Source of the DNA: Streptomyces sp. 15-116A
GTDB taxonomy: Bacteria > Actinomycetota > Actinomycetes > Streptomycetales > Streptomycetaceae
NCBI RefSeq assembly: GCF_025290915.1
Contig: NZ_JAOCQE010000018.1
Coordinates: 1-48,039, forward strand
Length of the DNA: 48,039 nt
Direction: 5' to 3'
The notes beneath the pieces were generated by a model. It had not been told where the DNA came from, made no database searches, and worked only from the letters and a program-made list of their open reading frames with translations. Shown piece by piece: positions 7,210 to 15,383 of this stretch (position 1 is its first letter; every line of letters begins with the position of its first letter). The position numbers and the translations under genes are program-made.

Positions 7210-8691
7210 ATGCCGGAGACGACGACAGGGGCAGCCGGGCTGCCGAAGGGTTTCCGCAGCGCCGAGCTCGGCTGGCCCGAGCTGCACCGCATCCCGCATC
7301 CGCCGTACCGGCTCCCGCTGCTCGGCGACGTGATCGGCGCGAGCAGGCGCACCCCGCTGCAGGACTCGCTGAAGTACGCCGCGCTGGGGCCGGTCTTCCG
7401 GCGGAACGCCTTCGGCAAGGAGTTCGTGTTCGTGTGGGGCGCCGATCTGGTGGCCGACCTCGCCGACGAATCGCGCTTCGCCAAGCACGTCGGGCTGGGT
7501 GTCGCCAATCTCCGGCCGGTCGCGGGCGACGGCCTGTTCACCGCGTACAACCACGAGCCCAACTGGCAGCTGGCGCACGACGTGCTCGCCCCCGGGTTCA
7601 GCCGCGACGCCATGGCGGGCTACCACACGATGATGCTGGCCGTGGCGGAGCGCCTCACGGACCACTGGGACCGGGCCGCGGCGGCCGGACGGACGGTCGA
7701 CGTGCCCGGCGACATGACCAAGCTGACGCTGGAGACCATCGCACGCACCGGCTTCGGGTACGACTTCGGTTCCTTCGAGCGGTCCCGGCCGCATCCCTTC
7801 GTGACGGCGATGGTGGGCACGCTGTCCTACGCGCAGCGGCTGAATTCCGTGCCGGGGCCGCTGGCGCCGCTGCTGCTGTGGCGGGCGAGCCGGCGCAACT
7901 CCGCGGACATCGAGCGGCTGAACCACATCGTGGACGAGGTGGTGCGGGCGCGGCGCGCCGACGGCGGCGGGGACGGTGACCTGCTGGACCGGATGCTGGA
8001 CACCGCGCATCCCGAGACCGGGGAGCGGCTGTCGGCCGAGAACGTCCGCCGCCAGGTGATCACCTTCCTGGTCGCGGGACACGAGACCACCTCGGGCGCC
8101 CTGTCCTTCGCCCTGCACTACCTGGCGCGCCACCCCGAGGTCGCGGCCCGGGCGCGGGCCGAGGCGGACCGGGTGTGGGGGGACGCCGAGGCGCCCGGGT
8201 ACGAGCAGGTGGCCAAGCTGCGGTATGTCCGGCGCGTGCTGGACGAGTCGCTGAGGTTGTGGCCGACGGCACCGGCGTTCGCCCGGGAGGCCCGGGAGGA
8301 CACGCTGCTGGGAGGTGACCATCCGATGCGGCGGGGTGCGTGGGCGCTGGTGCTGACGCCGCTGCTGCACCGGGATCCCGAGGTGTGGGGGGCGGATACG
8401 GAACGCTTTGATCCGGACCGGTTCGAGGCGCGGGCGGTGCGGGCTCGTCCGCCGCATGTGTTCAAGCCGTTCGGGACGGGGGCGCGGGCCTGTATCGGGC
8501 GGCAGTTCGCTCTGCATGAGGCGACGCTGGTGCTGGGGTTGCTGCTGCGGCGGTACGAATTGCGGGCGGATCCGGGGTATCGGCTGCGGGTGACGGAGCG
8601 GCTGACGTTGATGCCGGAGGGGCTGCGGCTGGGGGTGGAGCGGCGGACGCTGCGGGGTGCGCGGGAAGCGGACCCGGTAGGGGCTTCCTGA
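7210..8691 (+). CDS. Stand-alone cytochrome P450, CYP102-like heme domain
   Basis: The protein is 493 residues. Visible P450 landmarks are the I-helix AGHETTS (about 289-295), the K-helix ESLR (about 345-348) and the heme loop FGTGARACIG with the thiolate Cys near 428. The sequence around the I-helix (DPETGE-like, QVITFLVAGHETTSG) and after the heme loop (RQFALHEATLVLGLLL) closely resembles the heme domain of P450 BM3, a fatty acid hydroxylase. Unlike BM3 there is no fused reductase: the frame stops after the heme domain. The electron donor must therefore come from elsewhere. No ferredoxin or reductase gene is adjacent. Fatty acid hydroxylation is a family-based inference. Confidence 0.92.
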   Translation: MPETTTGAAGLPKGFRSAELGWPELHRIPHPPYRLPLLGDVIGASRRTPLQDSLKYAALGPVFRRNAFGKEFVFVWGADLVADLADESRFAKHVGLGVANLRPVAGDGLFTAYNHEPNWQLAHDVLAPGFSRDAMAGYHTMMLAVAERLTDHWDRAAAAGRTVDVPGDMTKLTLETIARTGFGYDFGSFERSRPHPFVTAMVGTLSYAQRLNSVPGPLAPLLLWRASRRNSADIERLNHIVDEVVRARRADGGGDGDLLDRMLDTAHPETGERLSAENVRRQVITFLVAGHETTSGALSFALHYLARHPEVAARARAEADRVWGDAEAPGYEQVAKLRYVRRVLDESLRLWPTAPAFAREAREDTLLGGDHPMRRGAWALVLTPLLHRDPEVWGADTERFDPDRFEARAVRARPPHVFKPFGTGARACIGRQFALHEATLVLGLLLRRYELRADPGYRLRVTERLTLMPEGLRLGVERRTLRGAREADPVGAS

Positions 8692-8720
8692 TGTCTCGCG
8701 GCTTCGGGTGGTGTGGGGCT

Positions 8721-8770
8721 GGGCGCGCCCGCGCGGCGGAGCCGCACATCGATACAGACCCGCGCCCCTT
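8721..8770. repeat. Short GC-rich repeat element in a convergent gene gap
   Basis: This 50-base element contains a GCGGC-GGA-GCCGC hairpin (8733-8745) and ends in CCGCGCCCCTT. I recall similar elements in many Streptomyces genomes, usually between genes; only one copy is seen in this window. It lies between the convergent P450 and pentapeptide genes and could act as a terminator. Confidence 0.5.
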
Positions 8771-8779
8771 GGGTGTGTC

Positions 8780-9616
8780 TCACGCGTCCCAGTGAACAGG
8801 GCGCGTCAGTGAATTCGGCACTTTCGTACCCGCGTTGCCCTTCGCCGCGTTCAGCTGCGGCTGGGTGAGGAAGAGCGCGTCGGTCAGGTCGGCGTCGGCC
8901 AGGTCGGTGTCGCGGAGGTCGGCGCCGATCAGGTCGGTGTTGCGCAGGTCCGCGCCCGTGAGGTCGGCGGCGATCAAATAGGCGCCGCGCAGGCTGATTC
9001 CGCGCAGGTCGGCGCCCTTGAGGCGGGCGCCCACCAGGTCGGCGCCGCGGCGGTCCTTCCGGCGACCCCGGAAACCCGCTCGCGCCAGATCGCTTGCTTT
9101 CAGCAGCAGCGCGTTGACCTCCTGGCGGTGTGCGCCCACGTCCAGCGTCCGCAGTTCAGCCGGGGTCTGCAGGGTGAGCCGCTCCGTCTTCTCCAGGGCT
9201 TCGCGCAGGTCCTGGTGGATCGGGCGGGCGGCGGGGAGCTGTGCGGCCTCGGTCAGGTACCAGAGCAACTCGTGCAGCTGGCGTACCACCGGGAACACCT
9301 CGAACATGCGCCGCGCGTGCTCCGGCGGGCCGGTGCGCCAGTCCCGGCCGCCGAACGTGATCTGTGAGACCTTCTGGCCCGCGCCGAAGCAGTCGTAGAC
9401 CGTGCAGCCGGTGAAGCCCTGCTGCCGCAGCCGGGCGTGGATGCCGCAGCGGTGGTCCTCGCGCAGGTTGGCGCAGGGCTTCCCGGCCGGCTTGTCCACA
9501 GCGAAGTCGGCCGACCTGGCGAACGGCAGGGCGACGCAGCACAGTCCGAAGCACTGCTCGCAGTCGCCGCGCAGTTCCGCCTGGTCGGCCGGGGTGTCTC
9601 GCATGCTGTTCAGCAT
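8780..9616 (-). CDS. Cys-rich N-terminal domain fused to pentapeptide repeats
   Basis: The protein is 278 residues. The N-terminal part holds many cysteines: CEQCFGLCC, then CANLREDHRCGIHAR and CTVYDCFGAG. This resembles YkgJ-type CxxCxxxCC metal-chelating proteins. The C-terminal third has about ten pentapeptide repeats of the A(D/N)LxG type (for example GADLVGARLKGADLRG, AADLTGADLRNTDLIG), which form a right-handed beta-helix. Such helices can mimic DNA and bind gyrase, but most have unknown roles. Two in-frame starts exist, ATG 9616 and ATG 9604, and neither has a clear ribosome binding site, so the start is uncertain. It is convergent with the P450 gene. Confidence 0.85.
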   Translation of the reverse strand: MLNSMRDTPADQAELRGDCEQCFGLCCVALPFARSADFAVDKPAGKPCANLREDHRCGIHARLRQQGFTGCTVYDCFGAGQKVSQITFGGRDWRTGPPEHARRMFEVFPVVRQLHELLWYLTEAAQLPAARPIHQDLREALEKTERLTLQTPAELRTLDVGAHRQEVNALLLKASDLARAGFRGRRKDRRGADLVGARLKGADLRGISLRGAYLIAADLTGADLRNTDLIGADLRDTDLADADLTDALFLTQPQLNAAKGNAGTKVPNSLTRPVHWDA

Positions 9617-9653
9617 ACGGAACAGCTGGTCGGCACGGTGGGCCGGGCTGCGC

Positions 9654-10547
9654 TCATCCGTCCAGGCCGGACACGTCCAGCCGGTCGAGCCGCTCGGGGT
9701 CGGCCAGGATGTACATGCCGGTGATCCGGCCGTCGGTGATGGTGACGGACATGACCGAGTGCGGACGGCCGTCGACCACGCTGACCAGCCCGAGGGAGTC
9801 GTTGACCCACGCCACCGTCGCCGCGGCGGTGTAGCGGGCGAACATCATCGCCGACTCGGCGACGGTCTTCGCGCCCTGGAGCCTCTTCGACGCGCTGGCC
9901 CCGCGGACCAGCGCACCGGCGTCGGCCCTCAGCACCACGTCCGGGTGGAGCACCGCGACCAGCGCCTCGAAGTCACCGCCGCGCGCGGCCGCCATGAAGG
10001 CGTCGAGGACCTGCTTCTGGCGGCCGGCGTCGGGCTCGGAGGAGGGCGTGGCGTCCTTCACCCGGCGGCGGGCACGGCTGGCCAGCTGCCGGGTGGCGGC
10101 AGCGCTGCGCTCCACCACCGGCGCAATGTCGTCGAAGGGCACCGCGAACATGTCGTGCAGCACGAACGCGAGCCGCTCGTCCGGCTCCAGCGTCTCCAGG
10201 ACCACCAGGAGGGCCACGCCCACCGAGTCGGTGTGCAGCGCCTGCTGTTCCGGGTCGATGTGGGTGAGGGGTCTGATCACCGGGTCGGGGACGAAGGTCT
10301 CGTCCATCGGCTGCTCACGGCGCGCGGTGCGTGAGCGCAGCATGTCGAGGCAGACGCGGCCGGTGACGGTGGTGAGCCAGCCGCCGAGGTTGTCGATGTC
10401 GTCGGCGTCGGTGCGGCCCAGCTTCAGCCACGCCTCCTGGACGGCGTCCTCCGCCTCGGCCGACGAGCCGAGCATGCGGTAGGCCACCGACTTGAGCCGG
10501 GGCCGGTGCTCCTCGAAGCGCTGGGCGAGGAGGTTCTCGTCGCTCAT
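9654..10547 (-). CDS. ECF41-type (SigJ-like) RNA polymerase sigma factor
   Basis: The protein is 297 residues. Region 2 is evident (SVAYRMLGSSAEAEDAVQEAWLKL), followed by a region 4 HTH (FDDIAPVVERSAAATRQLASRARRRV). The C-terminal 120 or so residues form a SnoaL/NTF2-like domain, the mark of ECF41 sigma factors, in which this domain modulates activity in place of a separate anti-sigma. The conserved C-terminal motif appears as DGRITGMYILADPERL. ECF41 genes usually sit by an oxidoreductase, epimerase or carboxymuconolactone decarboxylase. Here the partner is a PIG-L deacetylase whose stop overlaps this ATG (ATGA at 10544-10547), indicating translational coupling. Confidence 0.92.
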   Translation of the reverse strand: MSDENLLAQRFEEHRPRLKSVAYRMLGSSAEAEDAVQEAWLKLGRTDADDIDNLGGWLTTVTGRVCLDMLRSRTARREQPMDETFVPDPVIRPLTHIDPEQQALHTDSVGVALLVVLETLEPDERLAFVLHDMFAVPFDDIAPVVERSAAATRQLASRARRRVKDATPSSEPDAGRQKQVLDAFMAAARGGDFEALVAVLHPDVVLRADAGALVRGASASKRLQGAKTVAESAMMFARYTAAATVAWVNDSLGLVSVVDGRPHSVMSVTITDGRITGMYILADPERLDRLDVSGLDG

Positions 10548-11296
10548 GCCCCCATCCTCGGGAACAGCTCGAAGGTGACCGCGGGACGGCCGCCGAAGCG
10601 TTTGCCCGCCTCCTGCGCGAAGCCGGTCAGGAAGCCCCGCACGTACTCCTCGGGGTCCTGGTCGGTCAACGCCTCGATGTAGGCCCGGTGTTCGAGCAGG
10701 GACGCCACCGCGCGCTCCATGCCGTCCGTGGCGTCCACGGCGTGGGTCGGGGTGCTCGATCCCGCGACGGCCACCCAGCGGACCCCGTCCCAGGGTTCGA
10801 GGCCCCGCTCGGTCAGCTCCGGGAAGATCCAGCGGTTGCCGGCGTCACCGGCGGCGTCGAGCGTGGCCCGGCCGACGGCCACGTGGTCCGGAGTGTTCCA
10901 GTAGGTGCCGCCCCAGGTGTCCCGGTGATTGAGGGTGATGACCAGTTCAGGACGGTGCCGGCGGATGGCGGCGGCGATGTCCCGGCGAAGGGCCGGGCCG
11001 TACTCGATGACACCGTCCTTGTGGTCCAGGAACTCCAAGGCCGACACGCCGACGACCGCCGCGCTCGCCCGTTGCTCCCGCTCCCGGAGCGCGGCGCATT
11101 CCGCGGGGGCGAGGGTGTCGATACCGGCCTCGCCGCGGGTGGCCAGGACGTAGGTGATCTCGCGGCCGGCGTCGGTCCAGGTCGCGATCGCGGCGGAGCA
11201 GCCGTATTCGAGGTCGTCGGGGTGGGCCACCACCGCGAGGGCGCGGTGCCAATCGGTGGGCATGGGGGTGAGTTGACTGGTCGTCGGCTCGGTCAT
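10544..11296 (-). CDS. PIG-L / LmbE family deacetylase
   Basis: The protein is 250 residues. The zinc-binding motif AHPDDLEYG is at residues 24-32, and the second-half His region (TYWNTPDHVAVGRATLDAA) matches PIG-L family enzymes. These zinc hydrolases remove N-acetyl groups from amino sugars or their conjugates; mycothiol pathway enzymes (MshB, Mca) are relatives, but this protein lacks features that would single out either. It is the first gene of a two-gene unit with the ECF41 sigma factor. The substrate is not evident. Confidence 0.88.
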   Translation of the reverse strand: MTEPTTSQLTPMPTDWHRALAVVAHPDDLEYGCSAAIATWTDAGREITYVLATRGEAGIDTLAPAECAALREREQRASAAVVGVSALEFLDHKDGVIEYGPALRRDIAAAIRRHRPELVITLNHRDTWGGTYWNTPDHVAVGRATLDAAGDAGNRWIFPELTERGLEPWDGVRWVAVAGSSTPTHAVDATDGMERAVASLLEHRAYIEALTDQDPEEYVRGFLTGFAQEAGKRFGGRPAVTFELFPRMGA

Positions 11297-11343
11297 GTGA
11301 GCAGACTATGTGTTTCCGCCGTGGGTGCCGCGAACCCTCCGCC

Positions 11344-12645
11344 TCACTCTTCGCCCCGCGCCAGCGCCAGCAAGCGGTCCAGGACCCGGGGGCCGCCCGC
11401 CCTCACCCCGTCGTGTTCGTACTCGTTCGTCACCCAGGTGCGCAGGCCCCGGATCGTGCCGGCCGTGTGCAGGGAATGGGTCGTGTCGACGTACATGTCG
11501 TCGTGGTAGACGGCCGCCGCGACCGGGACCTCGTTGGTGGTGAGGCGGGCGGGGTCGTAGAGGGGGGTCCAGTCGGTGCGGGCGGCGAGGAGGTCGGCCG
11601 TTTCGCGCAGGGGGCGCAGGGCCGGGTCGCAGTCGAAGGTCCAGGGGTGGATGGTCTCGCCGGTGAACAGCAGGGGTTCGTCACCGGCGAGCGCCTTGGC
11701 CGCGTCGAACCGGGGGAACTCCGCGCGTACCCGTTCGGCCGCCCAGGCGGTGGGGCGGGCGTCCTGGGCGTAGCAGGCCTCGTGGACGAGGGCGTACAGC
11801 GGGTGGCCGGCGAAGGAGAGGAGGCTCTGGACCTGCTCCTGGAAGGCGTCCGAGAGGGCGGGGCCGGACGGGGTGCGGACGAAGGCGTCCTCCAGAAGGT
11901 AATGGAGGCGGTGGCTGCCGTCGCCGCTGCCGAGGACGATGCCGAGGGACTGGAACGCCTCCACCGTGAGGCGGTAGCCGTTGGGGAGGGTCACCTCGTG
12001 GGTGAGGAGGTGGTCGGCGATGCGGCGGGCCCGCTCGATGTCCTGCGGGTAGCGGTCGTAGTGGGCGGTGACCTTGCGCTCGATGCGCGGGTAGGCGGCC
12101 CGGTAGACGTCGTCGGCGTGGGCGTCGAGCGAGGGCAGGCCGCCGGTGATGAGCGCGGTGCGCAGGCCCTCGGGGGCGATCGACAGATAGGTGACGGTGC
12201 AGAAGCCGCCGAAGCTCTGCCCGAGGACGGTCCAGGGGGCGCCGCCGGTGACCTCGGGGCGGATCGCCTCGCAGTCGCGGACGATGGAGTCGGCGCGGAA
12301 GCGGGTGAGGTAGTCGGCCTGTTCGGCGGGGCCGCCGCGCAGCGGGAGGGTCTGCCGGTTGGCCGGGGTGGAGTGGCCGGTGCCGCGCTGGTCGAGGAGC
12401 AGCACGCGGTGGTCCTTCAGGGCCCGGCCGAGCCAGGCCTGCTTTCCGATGAAACGGTTCGCCCCGAATCCGGGCCCGCCCTGGAGGTACAGCAGCCACG
12501 GCAGGTCCTGGCCCGCCTTGTCGGCGGCGACGACCTCGCGCGCGTACAGCTCGATGGTCTCCCCCGAGGGGTCGTCGTGGTCGAGCGGAACGGTGAAGCG
12601 GCGGTCGGTGAGGACGACTCCGGGCTGGCGGTAGCTGAGGGTCAA
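11344..12645 (-). CDS. Alpha/beta hydrolase, proline iminopeptidase (S33) family
   Basis: The protein is 433 residues, the long form of the S33 family. The oxyanion region is LQGGPGFG, followed by DQRGTGHST and the nucleophile elbow GQSFGG with Ser near 144. A late Asp (YHDDMYVD) and His (NEYEHDG) complete a plausible triad. The family removes N-terminal proline or small residues from peptides. The start is TTG at 12645, because GGGAG lies about 7 bases upstream and no ATG or GTG in frame is better placed. There is no signal peptide, so it is predicted to be cytosolic. It lies downstream of the LacI gene on the same strand, across a 101-base gap that includes an 8-bp inverted pair (12686-12693 and 12733-12740). 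Confidence 0.9.
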   Translation of the reverse strand: MTLSYRQPGVVLTDRRFTVPLDHDDPSGETIELYAREVVAADKAGQDLPWLLYLQGGPGFGANRFIGKQAWLGRALKDHRVLLLDQRGTGHSTPANRQTLPLRGGPAEQADYLTRFRADSIVRDCEAIRPEVTGGAPWTVLGQSFGGFCTVTYLSIAPEGLRTALITGGLPSLDAHADDVYRAAYPRIERKVTAHYDRYPQDIERARRIADHLLTHEVTLPNGYRLTVEAFQSLGIVLGSGDGSHRLHYLLEDAFVRTPSGPALSDAFQEQVQSLLSFAGHPLYALVHEACYAQDARPTAWAAERVRAEFPRFDAAKALAGDEPLLFTGETIHPWTFDCDPALRPLRETADLLAARTDWTPLYDPARLTTNEVPVAAAVYHDDMYVDTTHSLHTAGTIRGLRTWVTNEYEHDGVRAGGPRVLDRLLALARGEE

Positions 12646-12746
12646 CGGGGCTCCCGGGACGGACGGACGGTCGGACCGCGACCCAGTTCAGCACATGTTT
12701 CTGCGGTCAACGAGCCCGGATCGCGGAATTCCTGCTGAACGGCCGG

Positions 12747-13772
12747 TCAGCGGGCGGAGAGACTGGAGCGGCGCACCACCAGCTCGGGGCTCAGCACGAC
12801 CCGGCGGTGCTCGTGCGTCCGCGCCGCGGTATCGGCCTCCGTCTCCTCCAGCAGCAGCTCCGCGGCGAGCGCGCCCATGGTGACGGCGGGCTGCCGCACC
12901 GAGGTGAGCGGAACGGCCGCGGCGGCGGCGAACTCGATGTCGTCGTAGCCGACGATCGCCAGGTCGTCGGGGACGCCGACCCCGGCCGCGTACATGGCCT
13001 GGAGCACGCCGAGGGCGAGCAGGTCGTTGGCGCAGAACACGGCGGTGGGCCGGTCGGCCAGGCCGAGCAGGCGGGCGCCCGCGTCCCGGCCGGCGGCGAC
13101 GTCGAGCCGCTCGGTGGGCAGCTCCCGCAGGCTGTCGGGGCCGAGGCCGGCCTCGGCGAGCGCGTTGAGGGCGCCGGTGCGGCGGTCGCGGACCTGGTTG
13201 AGTCCGGGCGGTCCGCTGACGTACGCGATGGAGCGGTGTCCGGCGTCCACCAGGTGGCGTACGGCGAGGGCGCCGCCGGCCACGTCGTCGACGGAGACGG
13301 AGCACTCGGTGGCGCCCTCGGCGACGCGGTCGACCAGGACGAAGGGGATGCCGTGCCGGCGGAACGCCTCGATGTTGCGGCCGGTGGCGTCGGCCGGGGT
13401 GAGCAGCACGCCCCGCACCCGCTGCTCGGCGAACAGGGAGAGGTACTCGGCCTCCTCGCCCGGGTTCTGGGCGCTGTTGCAGACCATCACGCCGAGCCCG
13501 GCCTGCCGGGCGGCGCGCTCGGCACCGCGCGCCACGTCGACGAAGAAGGGGTTGCCCATGTCGAGGACGAGCAGGCCCATGATCCGGCTGCGGCCGGCGC
13601 GCAGCTGGCGGGCCGACTCGCTGCGGACGTAGCCGAGCCGGTCGATGGCGGACAGCACGCGCGCCCGGGTCTCGGCGGCGACCGTGTCCGGGCGGTTGAT
13701 CACGTTCGACACCGTGCCGACGGAGACTCCGGCGACGCGGGCGACGTCCTTGATACCCACCGACTGGGCCAT
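12747..13772 (-). CDS. LacI family regulator, predicted rhamnose regulator
   Basis: The protein is 341 residues. The LacI HTH is clear (GIKDVARVAGVSVGTVSNVINRPDTV, residues 6-31), followed by a periplasmic-binding-protein-like effector domain ending with VGYDDIEFA and the LTSVRQP motif. ATG 13772 has GGAGG 10 bases upstream; the longer frame from 13817 has no better signal. It is the last gene of the rhamnose transport arm, 96 bases after the mutarotase. The 12-bp TGAAWSGTTTCA palindromes in the divergent region and near the rhamnosidase have the form expected for LacI operators, so it is the likely repressor of the island. Confidence 0.92.
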   Translation of the reverse strand: MAQSVGIKDVARVAGVSVGTVSNVINRPDTVAAETRARVLSAIDRLGYVRSESARQLRAGRSRIMGLLVLDMGNPFFVDVARGAERAARQAGLGVMVCNSAQNPGEEAEYLSLFAEQRVRGVLLTPADATGRNIEAFRRHGIPFVLVDRVAEGATECSVSVDDVAGGALAVRHLVDAGHRSIAYVSGPPGLNQVRDRRTGALNALAEAGLGPDSLRELPTERLDVAAGRDAGARLLGLADRPTAVFCANDLLALGVLQAMYAAGVGVPDDLAIVGYDDIEFAAAAAVPLTSVRQPAVTMGALAAELLLEETEADTAARTHEHRRVVLSPELVVRRSSLSAR

Positions 13773-13868
13773 CGGGCAGGGACCTCCAAGGAGACGGGGC
13801 GGCCGGGGTCTCTTCACATTACCGGCACGGCCGCCCGGCGGGCGGTGCCGGACGGGACGGCTTCCGCG

Positions 13869-14189
13869 TCAGGCGAGGTGGAAGACCTCGGTCAGCGGCT
13901 TCATCGCCTCGTCCGGGCGGGCTCCGTCGAGGGCCTCGAAGAAGGGAGCCATCTCGGCCTGCCAGCGGGCGTTGACCTCGGTGGCCTCCATGCCGGCCTG
14001 GGCGGCCTCGAAGTCCTCGGTCTCCAGGTAGCCGACGAGGAGGCCGTCGTCGCGCAGGAACAGGGAGTAGTTGTGCCAGCCGGTGGCCGAGAGCGCCTCG
14101 CGCATCTCCGGCCACACGGCGGCATGGCGCTCGCGGTACTCGGCGATCCGGTCCTGGCGGACCTTGAGCAGGAAACAGACACGCTGCAT
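13869..14189 (-). CDS. rhaM: L-rhamnose mutarotase
   Basis: The protein is 106 residues, the usual length for RhaM, which interconverts alpha and beta L-rhamnopyranose so that the isomerase receives its preferred anomer. Family features are the N-terminal strand MQRVCFLLKV, the active-site segment YRERHAAVWPEM with His and Trp, and the C-terminal ALDGARPDE-type stretch. AGAAGGAG lies upstream of the ATG. It follows the binding protein gene by 39 bases in the transport operon. Confidence 0.94.
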   Translation of the reverse strand: MQRVCFLLKVRQDRIAEYRERHAAVWPEMREALSATGWHNYSLFLRDDGLLVGYLETEDFEAAQAGMEATEVNARWQAEMAPFFEALDGARPDEAMKPLTEVFHLA

Positions 14190-14228
14190 GAAGTACCGCT
14201 CCTTCTGCGGAAGCTGTGGGCGCTGGAA

Positions 14229-15302
14229 TCAGAAGGTGAACTGGTCGATGTTCTCGGCGTTGAAGACGGTGGGCTTGCCGAGGTTGATCACGCCGTCCTT
14301 GCCGATGGTGTACTCGCCCATGGCACCGGCCGTGAAGGTCTCGCCCTCCTTGCCGGTGATCTGCCCGGAGGCCAGGGCGACGGCGGTACGCGCGGCCAGC
14401 TCGCCGAGCTTGGCCGGGTCCCACAGCTCGAACGCCTCGACGGTGCCGTTCTTGACGTACTTGCGCATGTCGTTGGGGGTGCCGAGGCCGGTCAGCTTGA
14501 CCTTGCCCTTGTACTTGGAGCCGGACAGGTACTGGGCGGCGGCCTTGATGCCCACGGTGGTCGGGGAGATGATCCCCTTCAGGTTGGGGTGTTCCTGGAG
14601 CAGGCCCTGGGTCTGCTGGAAGGACTGCTGGGCGTCGTCGTTGCCGTAGGCGACCTTGACCAGCTTCATGTCCTTGTACTTGGGATCCTTGAGCTCGTCC
14701 TTCATGAACTCGATCCAGGTGTTCTGGTTGGTCGCGGTCTGCGCGGCGGACAGGATCGCGATCTCGCCCTTGTACCCGATCTGCTCGGCGAGCAGCTGCA
14801 CCTCGGTCCGCCCGAGATCCTCGGCGCTGGCCTGCGAGACGAAGGCGTTGCGGCAGCCGGGGGTGGTGTCGGAGTCGTAGGTGACGACCTTGATGCCGTT
14901 CTTCATGGCCTGCTTGAGCGCGGTGCACAGCGCACCGGGGTCCTGCGCGGAGACGGCCATGGCGTCGACCTGCTGCTGGGTCAGCGTGTTGACGTAACTG
15001 ACCTGCCCGGCGGTGTCGGTGGCACTGGAGGGCCCGACCTCCTTGTACGTGGATCCCAGCTCCTTGAGCGCCTTCTCCCCGCCCTTGTCGGCGGTGGTGA
15101 AGTAGGGGTTGTTCACCTGCTTGGGCAGGAACCCGACGGTGAGCCCCTTCTTCAGCTCGGCATTCGGATCGGCCTTGCCGGCGGTAGCAGCACCCCCGCC
15201 TTCGTTCTTGACGTCCTCCTTGGTGGTACCGCCACAGGCGGCAAGGGCGAGGGCGAGAGAGGTGACGGCTGCGACAGAGGCGAGTGAACGTCGGATGTGC
15301 AT
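14229..15302 (-). CDS. rhaS: Rhamnose ABC transporter substrate-binding lipoprotein
   Basis: The protein is 357 residues. A signal peptide ends in a lipobox (LALAAC, Cys about 23), so it is predicted to be a membrane-anchored lipoprotein. The rest is a type-I periplasmic-binding fold of the RhaS/RbsB class (VGFLPKQVNNPYF, DAMAVSAQDPGAL, VVTYDSDTTPGCR, GIISPTTVGI). It captures L-rhamnose or rhamnosides for the importer. Its ribosome binding site, AAAGGAC, lies just downstream of a hairpin-forming repeat that separates it from the second permease gene. Third codon positions in its first 50 codons are less GC-biased than typical here. Confidence 0.94.
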   Translation of the reverse strand: MHIRRSLASVAAVTSLALALAACGGTTKEDVKNEGGGAATAGKADPNAELKKGLTVGFLPKQVNNPYFTTADKGGEKALKELGSTYKEVGPSSATDTAGQVSYVNTLTQQQVDAMAVSAQDPGALCTALKQAMKNGIKVVTYDSDTTPGCRNAFVSQASAEDLGRTEVQLLAEQIGYKGEIAILSAAQTATNQNTWIEFMKDELKDPKYKDMKLVKVAYGNDDAQQSFQQTQGLLQEHPNLKGIISPTTVGIKAAAQYLSGSKYKGKVKLTGLGTPNDMRKYVKNGTVEAFELWDPAKLGELAARTAVALASGQITGKEGETFTAGAMGEYTIGKDGVINLGKPTVFNAENIDQFTF

Positions 15303-15334
15303 GATCGGGTCCTTTGAACGAGGGTGAGGGAGAC

Positions 15335-15382
15335 GCGCCCCACAGGGGCGCGGGGAACTGCGCGACCAGCCACAGACAACCT
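15335..15382. repeat. REP-like element, copy 1, inside the rhamnose transport operon
   Basis: It contains a perfect GCGCCCC-ACA-GGGGCGC hairpin (15335-15351) followed by CGGGGAACTGCGCGACC and CCACAGACAACC. I recall this as a widespread Streptomyces intergenic repeat. It fills nearly the whole gap between the permease stop (15384) and the binding-protein leader. A second copy in opposite absolute orientation lies at 20349-20401. Confidence 0.8.
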
Positions 15383-15383
15383 G

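Noticed and set aside
8721..8770. Considered as a CRISPR-like or mobile element end
   Set aside because: There is a single copy with no regular spacing, no target duplication and no transposase. It fits an ordinary Streptomyces intergenic repeat.
11308..12738. Large plus-strand frame opposite the iminopeptidase gene
   Set aside because: It is antisense to a gene with clear catalytic motifs and encodes a low-complexity Gly/Glu/Val-rich product typical of GC-rich shadow frames.
12686..12740. GTTCAGCA / TGCTGAAC inverted pair with a 39-base spacer as an operator or terminator
   Set aside because: The arms are perfect but far apart and not followed by a T-run; it is too weak to list as a feature.
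12807..15287. 826-codon plus-strand frame opposite the LacI, mutarotase and binding-protein genes
   Set aside because: It has no ribosome binding site and low complexity, and covers three recognisable genes on the other strand.
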